From Drosophila miranda (lineage: Eukaryota; Arthropoda; Insecta; Diptera; Drosophilidae), in assembly GCF_003369915.1 (NCBI RefSeq), contig NC_046674.1, positions 1,240,001 through 1,304,000 of the forward strand: a stretch of 64,000 nucleotides of DNA. The letters are read 5' to 3'. Positions 18,453-30,970 of the stretch are shown here, piece by piece. A program made the position numbers and the translations under genes. Numbering within the stretch: the stretch's first letter is position 1; each line of letters starts with the position of its first letter. The notes beneath the pieces were generated by a model, which did no database searches, was not told the origin of the DNA, and saw only the letters and a list, made by a program, of their open reading frames with translations.

Positions 18453-21389
18453 AGCAGCTACTTCGAGTCTTTGTCCTCATCGTTGTCCTGCTTCCTTTGT
18501 TCCGGGACCTCGGAGTCGGAGTCGGTTTCAGTTCCACCTCCGCTTCCACTTCCACTTTCAGCTTCCGCTTCAGCTTCGTGCTTGTTCCCGTCGAGTGGAC
18601 TGGAGGCTGGCTTTGTGTAACATACTTCTGTGCGTAGGAAAATCAATGAAGCCCCGTGTGCCTAAAACATTTTAATGCATTTTAAGCAGCGTTTTTCTCG
18701 CTTTGTAACCCAAATTGCGCATGAAAAAATAAAAGCGAAAAAGCCACGCACAAACACACAAACACACAAGCTCACACACACTGGCACTGGCACTGACACC
18801 GACACCCACACCCACACCCACAGCCACAGCCAGAGTTGGGGAATTTTTCCACGGCTTGCTTTTGATTTGATTTGCCTTTTTCGCCTGGTTTTCGCCACCT
18901 CCCCGTTCGGCACACTGGCAGGCACTCTTCGCCAGGTCTCCGTCCGTAATCTGGTTAACAACGGAATTGATTTATCTGCGACAATTATAGCGAACACATT
19001 TCACATTTTACACTTTAATGTTTCCTCCCGAATCGGATCTGGCAGGAGCAGCAGCCAGGAAAATTCTTGTTCCCTTCTGTCTCTCTCTTTCTCGTGTGGC
19101 AGGAAATGCGCCGCGCAACAAACTCTCCCGACTGACGGCCCTTCGGCTTCTGACAACTCTGCAGCGAAGTTTCGAGCCGCCTTCCTTTGCCCCCTTTTCT
19201 AGGCAGACGCGGGGGGAGAGCGACAAAGAGCGAGAGAGCGAAAGAGAGAGAGCTGTGAGGAGACGGCGCATGTGCTGGCTAGTGGCTGAGTTACTGCCCC
19301 AAAACAAAACAAAGTCAGAAAGAGCGAGTGCGAGTGCGAGTAAAAGCTAACTGTATCAGCTGTCAAAAGTTCACCCCCAGCGAAGGCGGGCGAGGAAAGA
19401 GGACGGTTAGCTTGTCGCCCAGTTTGTTTACCATCCGCCATCCGCCATCGGCCATCGGGATAACGGTAACAACAGAGCAGAGCAGAAGAGAAACTGCGTT
19501 CCTTGTTGAGCTTTGCAGGAGGATCGAAAACGAGTCGTCTGGGGGACACTCGATAAGCAGAAGTATTCTCAGATTCAGATTTCCAACACTTCGAGGCTGA
19601 TCTGTAGAAGTATCCTCTGGAAGCGTTTGCCCTCTAACCAGGAGAAGTATAGCATATCCACAGTACTTGTATAGTTTATATAGTAAATTTTTATTGATTT
19701 CGGCTTCATGGACCGACTCATACCAGAGTATAATTCAAATTTGAAAACAATGTTATTAGGTTTAAATGTAGTTTACTTGTATTTTTTGTTTTGTTTTGTT
19801 TTTGCTTTTGCTTTTGCTTTTGCTTTTGACTTGTACTTGAACAATAAATACACACGCAAATCCGTAAAATGTAATTATCATTAATTGAATTTCATATATG
19901 TATGCATGTTATACTATGTATAGACCAGAAGAGTAGACCCCCATCGATCCTTTTTGGAGGTCGGCACAGAGCCTGGATCGAGGGAGTTTCAGCGATCCCT
20001 GTCACTGCGGGGGCTACTTGCTCTGACTCCGCCATAATTTTATTGATATCAAGGGGTTAGAGGGTTAGAATAAAGGGGCTACCAAGTATTGTATATAAAA
20101 TTTAATTCTTGCTGGACTAATCGCATTCATTTACATTTAAAAGCGGTTTAACAACAAAAATGACACACAAAAAAAAAACAGGAATTGCAATTCAATTTGG
20201 AAAGAATACAGAATACATACATATGTGCAATACTTTTGGGGGGTTACAATTTAACTTTTGATTACTCGTATTAAATATATATATATATATTTATATATGT
20301 ATAAAGATGGAGGCTATTATTATAGTTTATATATTCCTTTACGTGTCGCCTTTCATCGTCTTCTCCTCCTCATCTTCCTCCTCTGTTTGTCTGGTGTGTG
20401 ATGCTTAATTGTTTAACTTGACTTATTTACATTTGCATTTGGATCGGATCGGGTCGGGTCGGATCTGAGCAATCTACTCTCGACCCGCCACCGCTCACCG
20501 ATCGACAGCTGCAATAGGATATATTCTGTCTGCTTTACATAAGTTAATTCATTAACAATTTGGTGCGAAACAGAAACAATCGGTGAAGAGGAAAATTCCA
20601 GAACAATTTAGCTAACCGAAGGCTAGGCAACGACACAAATGCAAACTAATATACATATATCATTTACATACATATATATATATATATAATTACAGGTGCC
20701 TCCTTCCACGTTGAATTCTGTCGAGTCGAGTCAATTCGATTCGATTCGGTTTGGTTCGGTTCGGTTCGGTTAAAACACACAATTCAATTCACGGAGCTAC
20801 GCAGGAAGGAGGGCGATCCGCTGTCCTTTTCCTAAGCAAATTTTTAGATACATATTTCATAGATCTGATTTGATAAACTATCGGCATGCAATTGAATCGA
20901 AATACTATACTCGTACTCTATATAGTATGTATATTATTGGTGCGCTCTCGTTTCGAGTTGTATGTTATGTAGGTATGGTATATATGTATATCTATGCGTA
21001 CACGGGTGCAGACCTGAGGGGCCTGGCCTGAACAATGGAAATGATGAAACGGTTACACGAAATATGGACCAAAATCAACCCTGACTGGCATCGGCATCGG
21101 CATCGGCATCTGCATCTGCATCTGCATTTGCATTAATTGGAAGCTGGCAGCGTCGCCTCAAAGTATATTTATTTAAAATTAGAGTTAAGTGCTACAGCTT
21201 ACAGTAATACATAAGTTATATGTTTTCTCGTTTCAACATAACGGGCACTCATCTTAAAAACAATTTTAATAGTTATCAAATAAATCAGCTTTTGCTCTGC
21301 TTAACTTTTCTTCTGTTCTGTTTCTGTTTCTGTTTATGTGTCTGTGTCTATATCTGAAACGTAAGCATGCACAGGGGGCTTGGGCTCGC
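18453..21389. other. SRPK79D 5' region and Csp 3' UTR/flank
   Basis: The left part (to about 19500) is the SRPK79D 5' flank. At 18458-18646 a minus-strand stretch rich in Glu, Ser, Asp and Lys is open in several frames behind an acceptor-like site, but every frame stops before the next exon, so it was not called as coding. The right part (19700-21389) is AT-rich, with a (TTTTGC)n array at 19800-19830, a GGCATC/TGCATC hexamer array at 21087-21136 and TA runs; much of it is probably the long Csp 3' UTR. Confidence 0.4.
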
Positions 21390-21420
21390 CTAATATTTTT
21401 GATTAACCATATCTAGAGGT

Positions 21421-21454
<34 letters not shown>

Positions 21455-23766
21455 GAGTAGAGAGTGATAAGTGATAACAAAATAAAATTCCACATGTTGC
21501 ATAACAAACGAATCGAACAAAATGTTAACAAAATTCCGAATATACTTTTCAGCAGATCATGGCAGTGTCTTTCATCTTTGAAAATTTATTTGTTGCCAAG
21601 ACGGTTGTTAATTTAATATAAAATGTTAACAAAACGAAAACTTGCAAATGCTTGAAGGGGCGTTTAGGAGCGGTGACTGTGAGACTGTAGGTGCCGCAGA
21701 CCTGAGGAACGGAAGGATATGGCGGGCATCAGTCACATCATAAGTCGCAAATCATAAGTCGATCGGGCAATGTTTCAAACTAAAAGTTGTTCGTGTATAC
21801 GAGAGTATCTGTAGAGTGTAGATCGCATGACCGGCTGGATGTGTTGGTATGGCTTGGCAGAGACTTTACATACATGGTAGATTGATTCGAGTTTAAAAAT
21901 ATACTATTCGGGCCTCAGATTCAGACTGGGCCTCATCGAGTACACGAGAGCTTAACTGCTAGAGAGGTGTTATGTACGAGTATGTATGTGGGCGCTGCGC
22001 TGGCTGGGATATTTCGAGAGTTAACAGTTTCTTTCAGTTTCGGTTCAGAACGAGACCGGAGGTTACAATATTTGTTCGAGTTACGTTGCGCACATTTAAC
22101 AAGTTCGATGGTCAAAGACGCTTTAGGGATAAGTTTTTATGCTGGCTGGCTGGCTCGACTCTTTATATACCTGGCGTGTATGTTGTCTGCTCTGTGGTGT
22201 TCAGCGACGTGTTCTCGTTGGCCGCCACGGGGGCGCCGGTGAATGGATTCACGCCCACAGCTGCTCCACTCGGCGGTGGCATGGCGAAGACGGTGGACTG
22301 CTCGCGTGGCTGCGAGGTGACGGGGCCGCCGCCCGCACCAAGATTCACGTCGTCCAGATCAACGTCCTCCTGCGGGGGCACACAAGAACGGGGTTAGAAA
22401 TGCTCGTCCAACTGGAGCTCTTGTTTCGAGAGTCTCGTGTGTCTGTGTGTGTGTGTGTGTGTGTGTTAGTAGAGTGTGTGATCGGAGTGGTTCCTTCGGC
22501 AATGTTTAGTCAAAAACTGTTGGAAGTAAGCGGTACACAGAGCGGTCTACAAGCACTAAATTACATTTATGTATGCTAGTATGCTACTTTGTTAGAGGGT
22601 TATAGGGTTAGAGGGCAAGCCAAATACACACTACGAAATCAAAATTGGCCAGAGGAGGAGAGCGGTTATAGGAAAATCATAAGACATTTACCCAAGCACT
22701 TACAGCAGAATGGAACGATTGAACCCGCTTCCACAGAACACTTTGCTTTTCACTCCGTCTTCTTCAATTTATACTGGGTTAATTTTGACAACTAAATAAG
22801 TGTGCGGGCGTCTAAATTTCGTTCCCAAACATAACAGTTCTGATTGGGTCCGAGCTCGGAATTTGGTTTAAATTTGGAGTCTGCTTTGGGCTTGTTAGTG
22901 TTACGGTTTTAAGTAGTATGTAGTTGCTTGGTTAGAGAGGACTTGAGGCTGCTCTGATCTCATGCGGTACTCGTGCCGGTATCATTTTGAGTCTGCTTTG
23001 GGCTTGTTAGTGTTACGGTTGTAAGTAGTATGTAGTTGCTTGGTTAGAGAGGACTTGAGGCTGCTCTGATCTCATGCGGTACTCGTGCCGGTGTCATTTT
23101 CGATTTCGATTCGCATACTTACAAGACGTGGCTGCTGTCCCAGGTGCGGTGGCAGATCACTAGCCTCTCGATTGCCATCGGGGCGCTATCGGAGCGAATG
23201 AGCCGTTTGTGTGTGGAGGTGGTTGGTTGGTTGGTTGGTTGGTGGTGGTTGTGGTGGTGGTGGTGGTGGGAGAGTAGTAGGTGGATTGATGAGTCGATCG
23301 AAGAGTTTTGAGAAAAAAAGTTAAACAAAAATAGAAACGTAAATCGTATCGTCGGCTTCTCTTGCTTGCATTGGAGCAAACAAACAAAGAATAAGGCTGA
23401 ACAAAATGCAGTGCGCGAATGCAAATGAAAACCAATTCAAAAGTCTGAATGCGTAATGGAGCACGTACAAAAACAAGAAAAACAATCGTGGATCAAATCA
23501 AAACTCGTCTGGAAATTCGATAGTAATTCCCAGACTGAATATCGCAGGGAGCCCGATTATGTGTTATTTTTAGTCAAGAGATACATATACAAATATATAT
23601 TCACATATGTATATGCACATACAGTACAGTTGAACTTCCATAACTCGAATTTTCTACATTTCGAACCAAAACGGATGGCAACGGTCTCCATTAGACGAAC
23701 GTTTTCCTTGAATAATATTATATTGGTTCGACTTTTGGATGTTCAACTGTATTATATTTACATTTG

Positions 23767-23799
<33 letters not shown>

Positions 23800-24656
23800 T
23801 GAGAGTGAGAAAGAGAGACGTTGGAAGCATTTGATGATTTTCGTGAAGTTCATGTTATAGAAATAAATATAATCAATATCGAATTTTGTATACGAAATAT
23901 TTTGGAAACTTAAACTGAATGATCGAATCACTTGTGGGGATGGGTTAGTCGTGTTTACCTTTGGCCTCCCAGCTCTAAATGCTTACCCCGGATTACGGAT
24001 TACGGATTACGGATCAAGGAATACTGATTACCGAATACGAAACCAAAACCAAAACCAATACTTACCAAAACGAAAAACTAACAACAGATCAGTGCAACAT
24101 TCGTACGAGAAGAAAGCACATATTGTATACTATATATGTATGTACGAGATAAAGGGCGTGCCAAGCAATCTGATAGGTCAAGTAAATAATATGCACTAAA
24201 TAATGGTAAACGTTTATTGATCGGGTTAAGCTACTAGCTGGTAAACGTTTGATGTGTGGATGGTCTAGGGACGCCTTGGGGAAACGTTTTTGACTAAACA
24301 TTTGCTTCTCAAACGGAACTAATGCTATATGGCCTCACAAAAATCATCAAAATGTGTGTGTGTGTGTGTGTGTGTGTGTTTGGGGGATATTACAGTGTGG
24401 TGTGGGGGATGGAGGCATGCGTTAGTAGATAGATTTAGTATTTAAGACTTGCACCAGATTGATTTTCTTGTTTTCTGTCGTTTTTTTTTAAACTAATTCA
24501 AAATGGGTTCAGTTAGTAGCGGGCGGAGTTGGAGTTGGACTAAGATTTGGGGACAGGGTGTTGGCTGGGCCAATTCAAACATCACTCACGTTCAGATGTG
24601 CATACTGGTCGTGCGATTCGTTGACCGGCGGCTTGAACTTGCCGCAGCAGAAGTTG

Positions 24657-24690
<34 letters not shown>

Positions 24691-26766
24691 CGGTGACCAC
24701 TGCACAGCAGATAAACAAGGCCTGCAAGGGAGAAAACGTTATACAGATGTTGAATGGCACACATCATATATGCATCGTATATGTATATGTATGCGTAAGT
24801 GTCACCGCACTGACCTTCACCGCCGGCGATGTGACCACAAAGTATGCATTCACATTCTCCTCGCCGAACTGCTCGGCTATATACAGTCCCAGGGAGCCAT
24901 AGTTGTCGTAGATATTGCGTTTGGTCTGGTCGCTCAGAATCGAGTGCGCCCGGTTCACCTCCTTGAACTGAAATCCAGACAATGGCAAAAATGATTAGGG
25001 CACACTCCCTATCATCCCATCTATGCAACACAATCGCTTTACCTTATCGGAAGCATCGACGTTGTCGGGATTCTTGTCCGGATGGTATTTGAGTGCCAGC
25101 TTCCGGTAAGTCTTCTTGATATCGTCTCCGGTGGCAGTCTTCGGAAGTCCCAGGATCTCGTACAGCGAGTCCCCCGATGTGCTGTATAGAAGGAGTAGAA
25201 AATCATTAATAGTCGCTCTAAAAGGTTCTCCCTCCTCTCTCTGCAAAACTTTCACATTGCGAACCTTGGAATACGCTTCTGATAACAAACCGGGTTAGAT
25301 AACAGTGCGTTCAGATTAAGTACGGAAAGAATCTTTAGCGGGGGAGTACTGTGCGGCTGGCATCTGCGAATCAGAGCTGAGCCAGCAACAATGCCTGACT
25401 GGGACGGGGCGATAAGAAGCAAGCTGTGACGACTCCCTTGATGAGTCAGTGGCCATTCACAGCAACAGTTAGGTGCGGAGTGGCACGCGATAGCCCTGCA
25501 GGCGCCTGCGCCCCTACCCTGGAATCGAGCGGTCGGTCACTGCCGGATGCGTAACCACGGGCCCGTCGGAAGCAGCTGGCATTGACAGCGCAAGAAAAGC
25601 AGCAGCAGCGGCACCAAAGCAGAGGTCGCGTGCAGCATAGATTGCACCCCTTCCTTCTCTCTGCCGCATTCTACCACATGCACTTCGTATGGATTTTCTT
25701 GAGCAGGTTGGCAGGGCGTAGCTATTTATAAGCCCGCCCAGCGAAGGGGGCACTGCTGCGGCTGGCTCTAGCTGTTGTTATGTTATGTCTGCAACCGGGG
25801 GCAGGCAAATCTACAACCTGATAAGACAACGAGCGTCGAGAGGGCAGAAGAGGCTACGCAACGAAGCCCAAATGCTCTCCTCTTGAAGGGGATGATGACA
25901 ATGATGATGGTGATTAGGACTCGAGCGGACGAGAAATTCAGGGTCACTTTTGGGTGGTGGGGTGTAATTGTGTGAGGAGCGAAGGAAGGCGTTTCAGGGC
26001 CAAGGACAACGGCAGTCGTCACGAAGGCGCAGCGCGAATTCAGATTCGCTTTCGCCTTGAAAAATTTGCAGCCGTTCAGAATTGGGCCAAATGGAGGTGG
26101 CCGTCAGAATTACTCATTGGGCATCGAGTTGGGAGCGAGCGAGCAAGCCGATACTATGACATAGATAACAGGTACTCTTTTCTGTGTGCATGTGTACGTG
26201 CGGGTGGATCGCACTTGTTGTTATCGCCCATCAAACATTTGCATCATGTTTTAGTCCGATTTGGTGTTGCACGAAATAGTTATTAAATTCCATTCTGCGG
26301 GGGAGAGGGAGATGCACAGACAATCAATGGGAAATTGCAGCAGGCCAGAAAATCCTTGGCCTTGCTCTGGACGAGACCGTTTGTCTTTCAAATGCAGCAG
26401 CGGCAGCTGTCACACTGTGTTTTGCGCTCTCTCTCCCTCTCGTATGTCTCCCCCCACCACCGCTTCTCCTGATCCTGCTCCTTGTTTATCCCGGGACACA
26501 CATCCAAAGGAATGCCATACGCCGTACAACTTCTGCCGCGAAAAATCAATTAAACGCCGACTGCGCTGCCGCAGTCTGCGCGCAGCTGCTAGTCACACAC
26601 ACACACAATGCTAGTGTGTACTCTACCGATGGTCTGAGTGTGTGAGTGCGCGCAGCAGAAGAAAAAAAGAAGGAATAGCACGAACAGACAAGGGGGATAT
26701 TTCGCAGAACTTGCGAATTATTTTCACTTACGAGAGTTTTCTCTTGTCCATGCCTCCGCCGCTCAT
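21390..26766 (-). CDS. Csp: Cysteine string protein (synaptic-vesicle DnaJ co-chaperone)
   Basis: Coding exons, minus strand: 26766-26732, 25181-25043, 24967-24815, 24721-24590, 23185-23123, 22369-22171 and a terminal exon 21412-21390 ending in MVNQKY; phases agree, 247 residues. Order: short N-terminus with Ser12 in an RKLS context, J domain with HPD at 45-47, linker, then 11 consecutive Cys at about 121-131 (palmitoylated, membrane anchoring), and a Pro/Gly-rich tail. Family role: with Hsc70 it maintains SNARE proteins and evoked release at nerve terminals. The 63-nt exon 23185-23123 (21 residues) is a cassette, matching known fly isoforms that differ by 21 residues. A second terminal exon at 21701-21664, same phase, would instead end in [12 protein letters not shown]. 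Exon 24590 read through would add VSDV and stop. Exon 1 and the promoter are duplicated twice more to the right (see 32065 and 36055). Confidence 0.93.
21664..21701 (-). CDS. Csp: Possible alternative terminal exon of Csp
   Basis: A CCTCAG acceptor at 21702-21707 is followed by an open frame in the phase left by the 22171 donor. It codes for [12 protein letters not shown] then TAA at 21664-21666. The reading is phase-compatible but I could not confirm usage. The alternative exon at 21412-21390 gives the classic MVNQKY ending. Confidence 0.4.
22443..22465. repeat. (GT)n microsatellite in Csp intron
   Basis: A run of about 11 GT dinucleotides, just upstream (on Csp's strand) of the 22369 acceptor region. 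A second, similar run is at 24353-24380. Confidence 0.85.
22877..23100. repeat. Tandem duplication, two 112-bp copies, in Csp intron
   Basis: 22877-22988 and 22989-23100 are nearly identical (two differences noticed: TTTT/TTGT and GGTATC/GGTGTC). The second copy ends 17 bp before the 23117-23122 splice donor of the alternatively spliced 63-nt exon. The near identity implies a recent event. Confidence 0.93.
23627..23749. mobile_element. Small MITE with 24-bp inverted repeats and TA flanks (pogo/Tc1-like)
   Basis: The left end reads CAGTTGAACTTCCATAACTC and the right end, on the other strand, CAGTTGAACATCCAAAAGTC. About 20 of 24 terminal bases match. TA lies directly outside both ends (23625-23626 and 23750-23751), as expected for TA target-site duplication by Tc1/mariner or pogo-like transposases. 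The 123-bp interior has no coding capacity. It sits in the Csp intron between the 24590 donor and the 23185 acceptor. Confidence 0.75.
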
Positions 26767-27180
26767 TTTGCTGCTTGCGATGTCACTGTGTCTCGGGATT
26801 AATCTATTTACCACTTATTGCAGTTGCTATCACACGCCCTGGGCTGCCCAAAACTCTCCAACTCTCTTCTCCGTTTATGCTTTCTAAGTTGCTATCGCCG
26901 TCGCCGTTTGCCTCGTTTCTTCACTATTTTTTTTTTGCAATGAAATTCTGAATAGCGATGTCAGGCACTGACATATTATCGATATATATTTTTTGTTGAC
27001 AATATATATTTCTTGTACTGGCGATAACATAAATATTTTTCGGTATTTTTCCCAGCTACGGTGAAGTCAGGGGTGTTTCCGACCCGATAAGCCAGGGGAC
27101 GGATTGAACAGAACAAAAAAAACAAAAACATACAAAAAAAAACGAGGGGGAACGTTGTGAGTTGCTGCGGACACCGCAAC
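26767..27180 (-). promoter_or_regulatory. Csp 5' flank, copy 1 (next to the functional gene)
   Basis: This is the sequence immediately upstream of the Csp start codon, containing the 5' UTR and presumably the promoter. A perfect DRE motif TATCGATA lies at 26977-26984, and next to it a small palindrome GTCAGGCACTGAC. DREs are bound by DREF and typify fly housekeeping promoters. The flank is cut at 27181 by a Helitron, so only about 415 bp of native upstream sequence remain beside this copy. The same flank recurs at 32145-32500 and 36135-36500. Confidence 0.6.
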
Positions 27181-28279
27181 TCTACGGTTATACCCGATAC
27201 TAAGTCAGTATGGCTCTCCTCCGGCAGACGCCGCTAATATTAAACGACACGACAAAGAGTGCGTGCGAGAGAGACAGAAAATCAGTCTGAGCGTGACGTC
27301 GGGCGCTGCGTAGCCACTGCAAATTGATTTGTTCCTATTGGCTATAAAAATGATCTGATCTGATCCAGATTCAGCAATCTGATAGATATGGTCATTATCT
27401 ATGATTCTGCGTTTTTAGTTTTCTCGAATGTGCAATATTGTGGATGCAACAGATTTTCGTCCTTTGTGTGGGCGGAAGGGGGTGGGGCGAAATTTTGAGA
27501 TACACGTTTTATAATAAGATCTAACAGGAGTGCGGATACCAAATTTGGTTACTCTAGCCTTAATAGTCTCTGAGATTTTTGAATATCCCCAGATTTTCGT
27601 CCTTTGCGGGGGCGGAAGGGGGTGTGGCGAAATTTTGAAACAAACTCGTCTCGGTCCGATATATTAGGAGTGTGGATACCAAATTTGGTTGCTCTAGCTT
27701 TTGTAGTCTCTGAGATCTAGGCGCTAATGTTTTACTCTAAGCAAAGCCGCCTATGCTACGTGTGTGTTAGAGAGAGACAGGGCGAGAAAAAATGAAATTG
27801 TTTTCTTGATGCTGGCTATAATAATAATACGATCCAATTCAGATTCCGCAGTCTTAAAGATATGGTCATTCTCTACAATTCTACGTTTTTGGTTTTCTCA
27901 TATCTTTAAAATTGTGGATGCCACAGATTTTCGTCTTTTGTGTGGGCGGAAGTGGGCGGGGCGAAGTTTTGAAATATTTTTGTAGCAGTGACATATCACA
28001 GAAGTCTGGATCCAAAACATCGTTGCTCTAGCTCTTATAGTCTTTGAGCACTAGGCGCTGAAGGGGACGGACAGACGGACAGACGGACGGACGGACAGAC
28101 AGACAGGGCTCAATCGACTCGGCTATTAATGCTGATCAAGAATATATATACTTTATGGGGTCGGAAACGATTCCTTCTGGACGTTACACACATCCACTTT
28201 TACCACAAATCTAACATACCCCAATACTCATTTTGAGTATCGGGTATAACAATACTCATTTTGAGTATCGGGTATAAAA
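27181..28279. mobile_element. DINE-1/INE-1-type non-autonomous Helitron
   Basis: Starts with TC (TCTACGGTTATACCCGATAC) directly after host sequence and ends in GGGTATAA behind a hairpin (ATACTCATTTTGAGTAT); the terminal 28-bp block is present twice (28222-28279). Inside are a (GACAGACG)n minisatellite at about 28068-28107 and three diverged copies of a block beginning CAGATTTTCGTC (27449, 27590, 27926). These are hallmarks of DINE-1 elements. There is no Rep/Helicase coding. Near the 5' end is a purine stretch GCGAGAGAGACAGAAAATC. Units 2 and 3 keep only the first about 285 bp. Confidence 0.8.
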
Positions 28280-30400
28280 ATCTAACCTATAGAACAGACT
28301 TGTCCTCGTTGGCACTTTCGTCAGCGGGGATAGTTGGTTTAACGAAACCAACAGACCTGGGGCCATTATGGCGCACGTTGATACGCTAAGCAGACAAGAT
28401 CAAGTGACGAATATGGTAGAGGATGGTTATAGAGTCAAATACGGTTTAGAAATGTCCAATTTGGAAAAAGATGAGAGTAGAAAGAAATATACAAGGAATA
28501 GCGTAAGTAGAGACAACTCGGGTAGTGAGCATAAAGGTACCGTAGAGAACCCTGTGATTAAGTGTAGAGAATTAAATATCAGTAGAGAGCGTAGTAGTAC
28601 CGTACAGAACCCTGCGATTGAGTGTGGAGAATCAAGTGCAGTAGGAAGTAGATTGGGAAATAGGTGGAAATCTGATGATAGAGAAAACCTTGGTAGTAAT
28701 TGTAGAGATAACATAGAGAATAGTGAATATAGGGAAGAGGATGGATCGAAGATTAAAATTAGAGATTTTAGTCAATGTAGAGGAAGCGTTAACGATGTGG
28801 GGGGGGGGGGGGGGGGGGGGGGGGAGTAAAGTACATTAGTAGTAGGAATTCAGATAAAGAGAACAAATGTGTTGAAGATACAGTAGAGAGGGACAAGTTA
28901 GAGTTTCAGGAGGAAAGATTAAAATCATTGATAGTTGGGGTAGTAGGTGCAACGCCAGAAGATGTTGATTTGATATTACAAACAGAACAGATGCGAGATA
29001 AGGAAGTAGTTAGGATTCGAAAAATGCTAGAGGATGGAATTGAAGTAGATTTTGAAATGGTAGATGGTATTGTTTACAAGAGGAGTTGTGAAAACAAACT
29101 ATGTCTCTATGTACCAATGTGTATGAAAGAGCAGTTGATAAGGCGGTCACACGAAAAACTAGGACATCTGGCCGTAGAGAAGTGCGTGAGTGACCTTTTG
29201 AGGACCTACTGGTTTCCGTCAATGAGAAGTAAAGTAGCAAGGTTCATCAGAAACTGTCTACCGTGTATACTACACTCGATGCCTAAAACAATCCATAACA
29301 GAACGCTCAATAGTATCCCAAAGTCGTGTATTCCTTTTCATACTCTACATATTGATCATTTGGGTCTGTTGCCGAGTATTAGATCTAAGCGAAAACACCT
29401 CCTTGTGGTTATAGATGCATTCACTAAGTTTGTCAAATTGTACCCGGTTAATAGTACCAGCACGCGGGAAGCGAAGGATGCCTTAAGTAAATATTTTGAT
29501 TTCTATAGTCGCCCTACTAGGATAATATCAGATCGTGGGACCTGTTTCACCTCGTTAGAGTTCTCTAGTTTTTTGCTACATTAAGGTAGCTACAGGTGCA
29601 CCGCAGGCGAATGGCCAAGTAGAGCGGGTGAATCGTGTTCTTACTCCTATGTTAGGAAAACTGTCAGAGCCCCTTGAGCAAGCCGATTGATATAGGTTGA
29701 TGAGCAAGGTAGAGCACGCCATTAATAACTCCGTTAACAGCAGTACGAAAAAGACACCTAGCATATTGTCATTTGGAATACCCCAGAAAGGAGCTGTTGT
29801 AGATGAATTAACCGAATACCTAGAGGAGAAGTTAGCGTCAGACCTTACAGAGTTGGAAACTATAAGAGAAATAGCAAGTGAGAACATACGGTTGTCCCAG
29901 ATAAGAAATGAGAAGATGTATGCCCATAAAAATAGAGCCCCATTAAAGTATGAACCTGGTGACTATGTAGCGGTCCGGCATGTGGACACAACACCGGGGA
30001 TCAATAAGAAGTTCGCACCAAAGTATCGAGGACCGTACAGGATCAATAGAGTATTGGATAATGATCGTTATGAGGTTGTCGACATTGAGGACTGTCAGTT
30101 GACGCAAATGCCATTCCGAAGTATACTAGAACCAGCAAGGCTTAAACCCTGGGTAGAGTGTAAGGATAAAACCATGGTCTCATGTTGTTAATCGTATGTT
30201 AAGTAAGACAATACCGAATAAGAAATGTTTAACCAATTATCTGCCTTAGTGGGCGATATGTAAGATATGAATATTAGTTTAAGATTTACTCATCGATAGT
30301 ATTATTAGAAACACCAATGTACTCGAGGACAAGTATCGATATGCCAACACACATTCATTCGAATACGACGATCAAGAAGGAAGAGCATATAATAAAAACG
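28280..30400 (+). mobile_element. Ty3/gypsy-type LTR retrotransposon remnant, copy 1 (degenerate)
   Basis: The 5' edge enters the element at the RNase H end (AHVDTLSR at 28368). A diverged linker with a 26-G run (28799-28824) follows, then integrase: zinc-finger His and Cys pairs in 29150-29265, the first catalytic Asp in HIDHLG (29350) and the second in SDRGTC (29530). A deletion of about 17 bp near 29575 breaks the core before the third acidic residue. An in-frame TGA at 29688 precedes the C-terminal part with a GPY/F motif (30033). No gag, protease, RT or LTR pair was seen. The integrase resembles the mdg3/micropia/blastopia side of Ty3/gypsy, but the family is not certain. Confidence 0.8.
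28799..28824. repeat. Poly-G run (26 G)
   Basis: A pure G homopolymer within the gypsy remnant. Such long G runs are rare in fly DNA; it may be an assembly artefact. A second run of 30 G is at 43786-43815. Confidence 0.95.
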
Positions 30401-30970
30401 TGTTATTAAAAGTTTACATCCCCTTAAATTTTGGCCTTGCCACTCTGTTCGAAACTTCTTTCCTTTTCACCGCTTCTATGGGGTATCACCTATCGATATC
30501 TGCGCATGCAACACCGCCGATAACAACCTTATCCTCTTTTTTGACGTCGTTATATCAGACATACCGACTTTTGACTATGCTCATCGATTCATACAAAAAT
30601 ATCGGTAGTTTTGTGCGATAGGCGGAACATATCGGCGTTTTATAACCATATAACCGTTACTTTACAATATAATTTGTTCGCCATAAATTCAAAATATACA
30701 CAGTACATGCATGCCAGTTTCGTACGGTTCTTCTATACAGCCTCTTTCATCGAGTTTTCAATAATGATTTTCTTTTTGCTTATGTGATAGGTATTTTTGG
30801 TATATACATATGTATGATTATCCGTTTTACGGTAATTCTAAGCTACTCAAAAATGGATTTGAAACGAGAATATACTGCTTTTTTCTATATACAATATTAT
30901 CTAATATATGTACAGGGTGGTCTTTCATAGCTGTCGTACGTTTTAAAGCGGTCCTGTACAAACTCAAAAA
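30401..30970. other. Segment X, present only in array unit 1
   Basis: About 570 bp between the gypsy remnant and the tail H1, with no long ORF. It contains the dispersed repeat shared with 4760-4860. Unit 3 lacks it: there the gypsy part joins H directly at a short AAAAACTCTCAG microhomology, which suggests deletion rather than insertion. Confidence 0.6.
30540..30630. repeat. Second copy of the dispersed repeat seen at 4760-4860
   Basis: Shares ATATCGGTAGTTTTGTGCGATA and a diverged upstream block with the copy 26 kb away between Cht2 and Hem. Identity of the parent element is unknown. Confidence 0.5.

Noticed and set aside
18458-18646. Acidic/basic low-complexity frame as an upstream SRPK79D exon
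   Set aside because: All three frames meet stops before the 18452 region and no donor fits; composition alone is not enough.
22877-23100. CRISPR-like or satellite array
   Set aside because: Only two long head-to-tail copies without spacers, in a eukaryotic intron.
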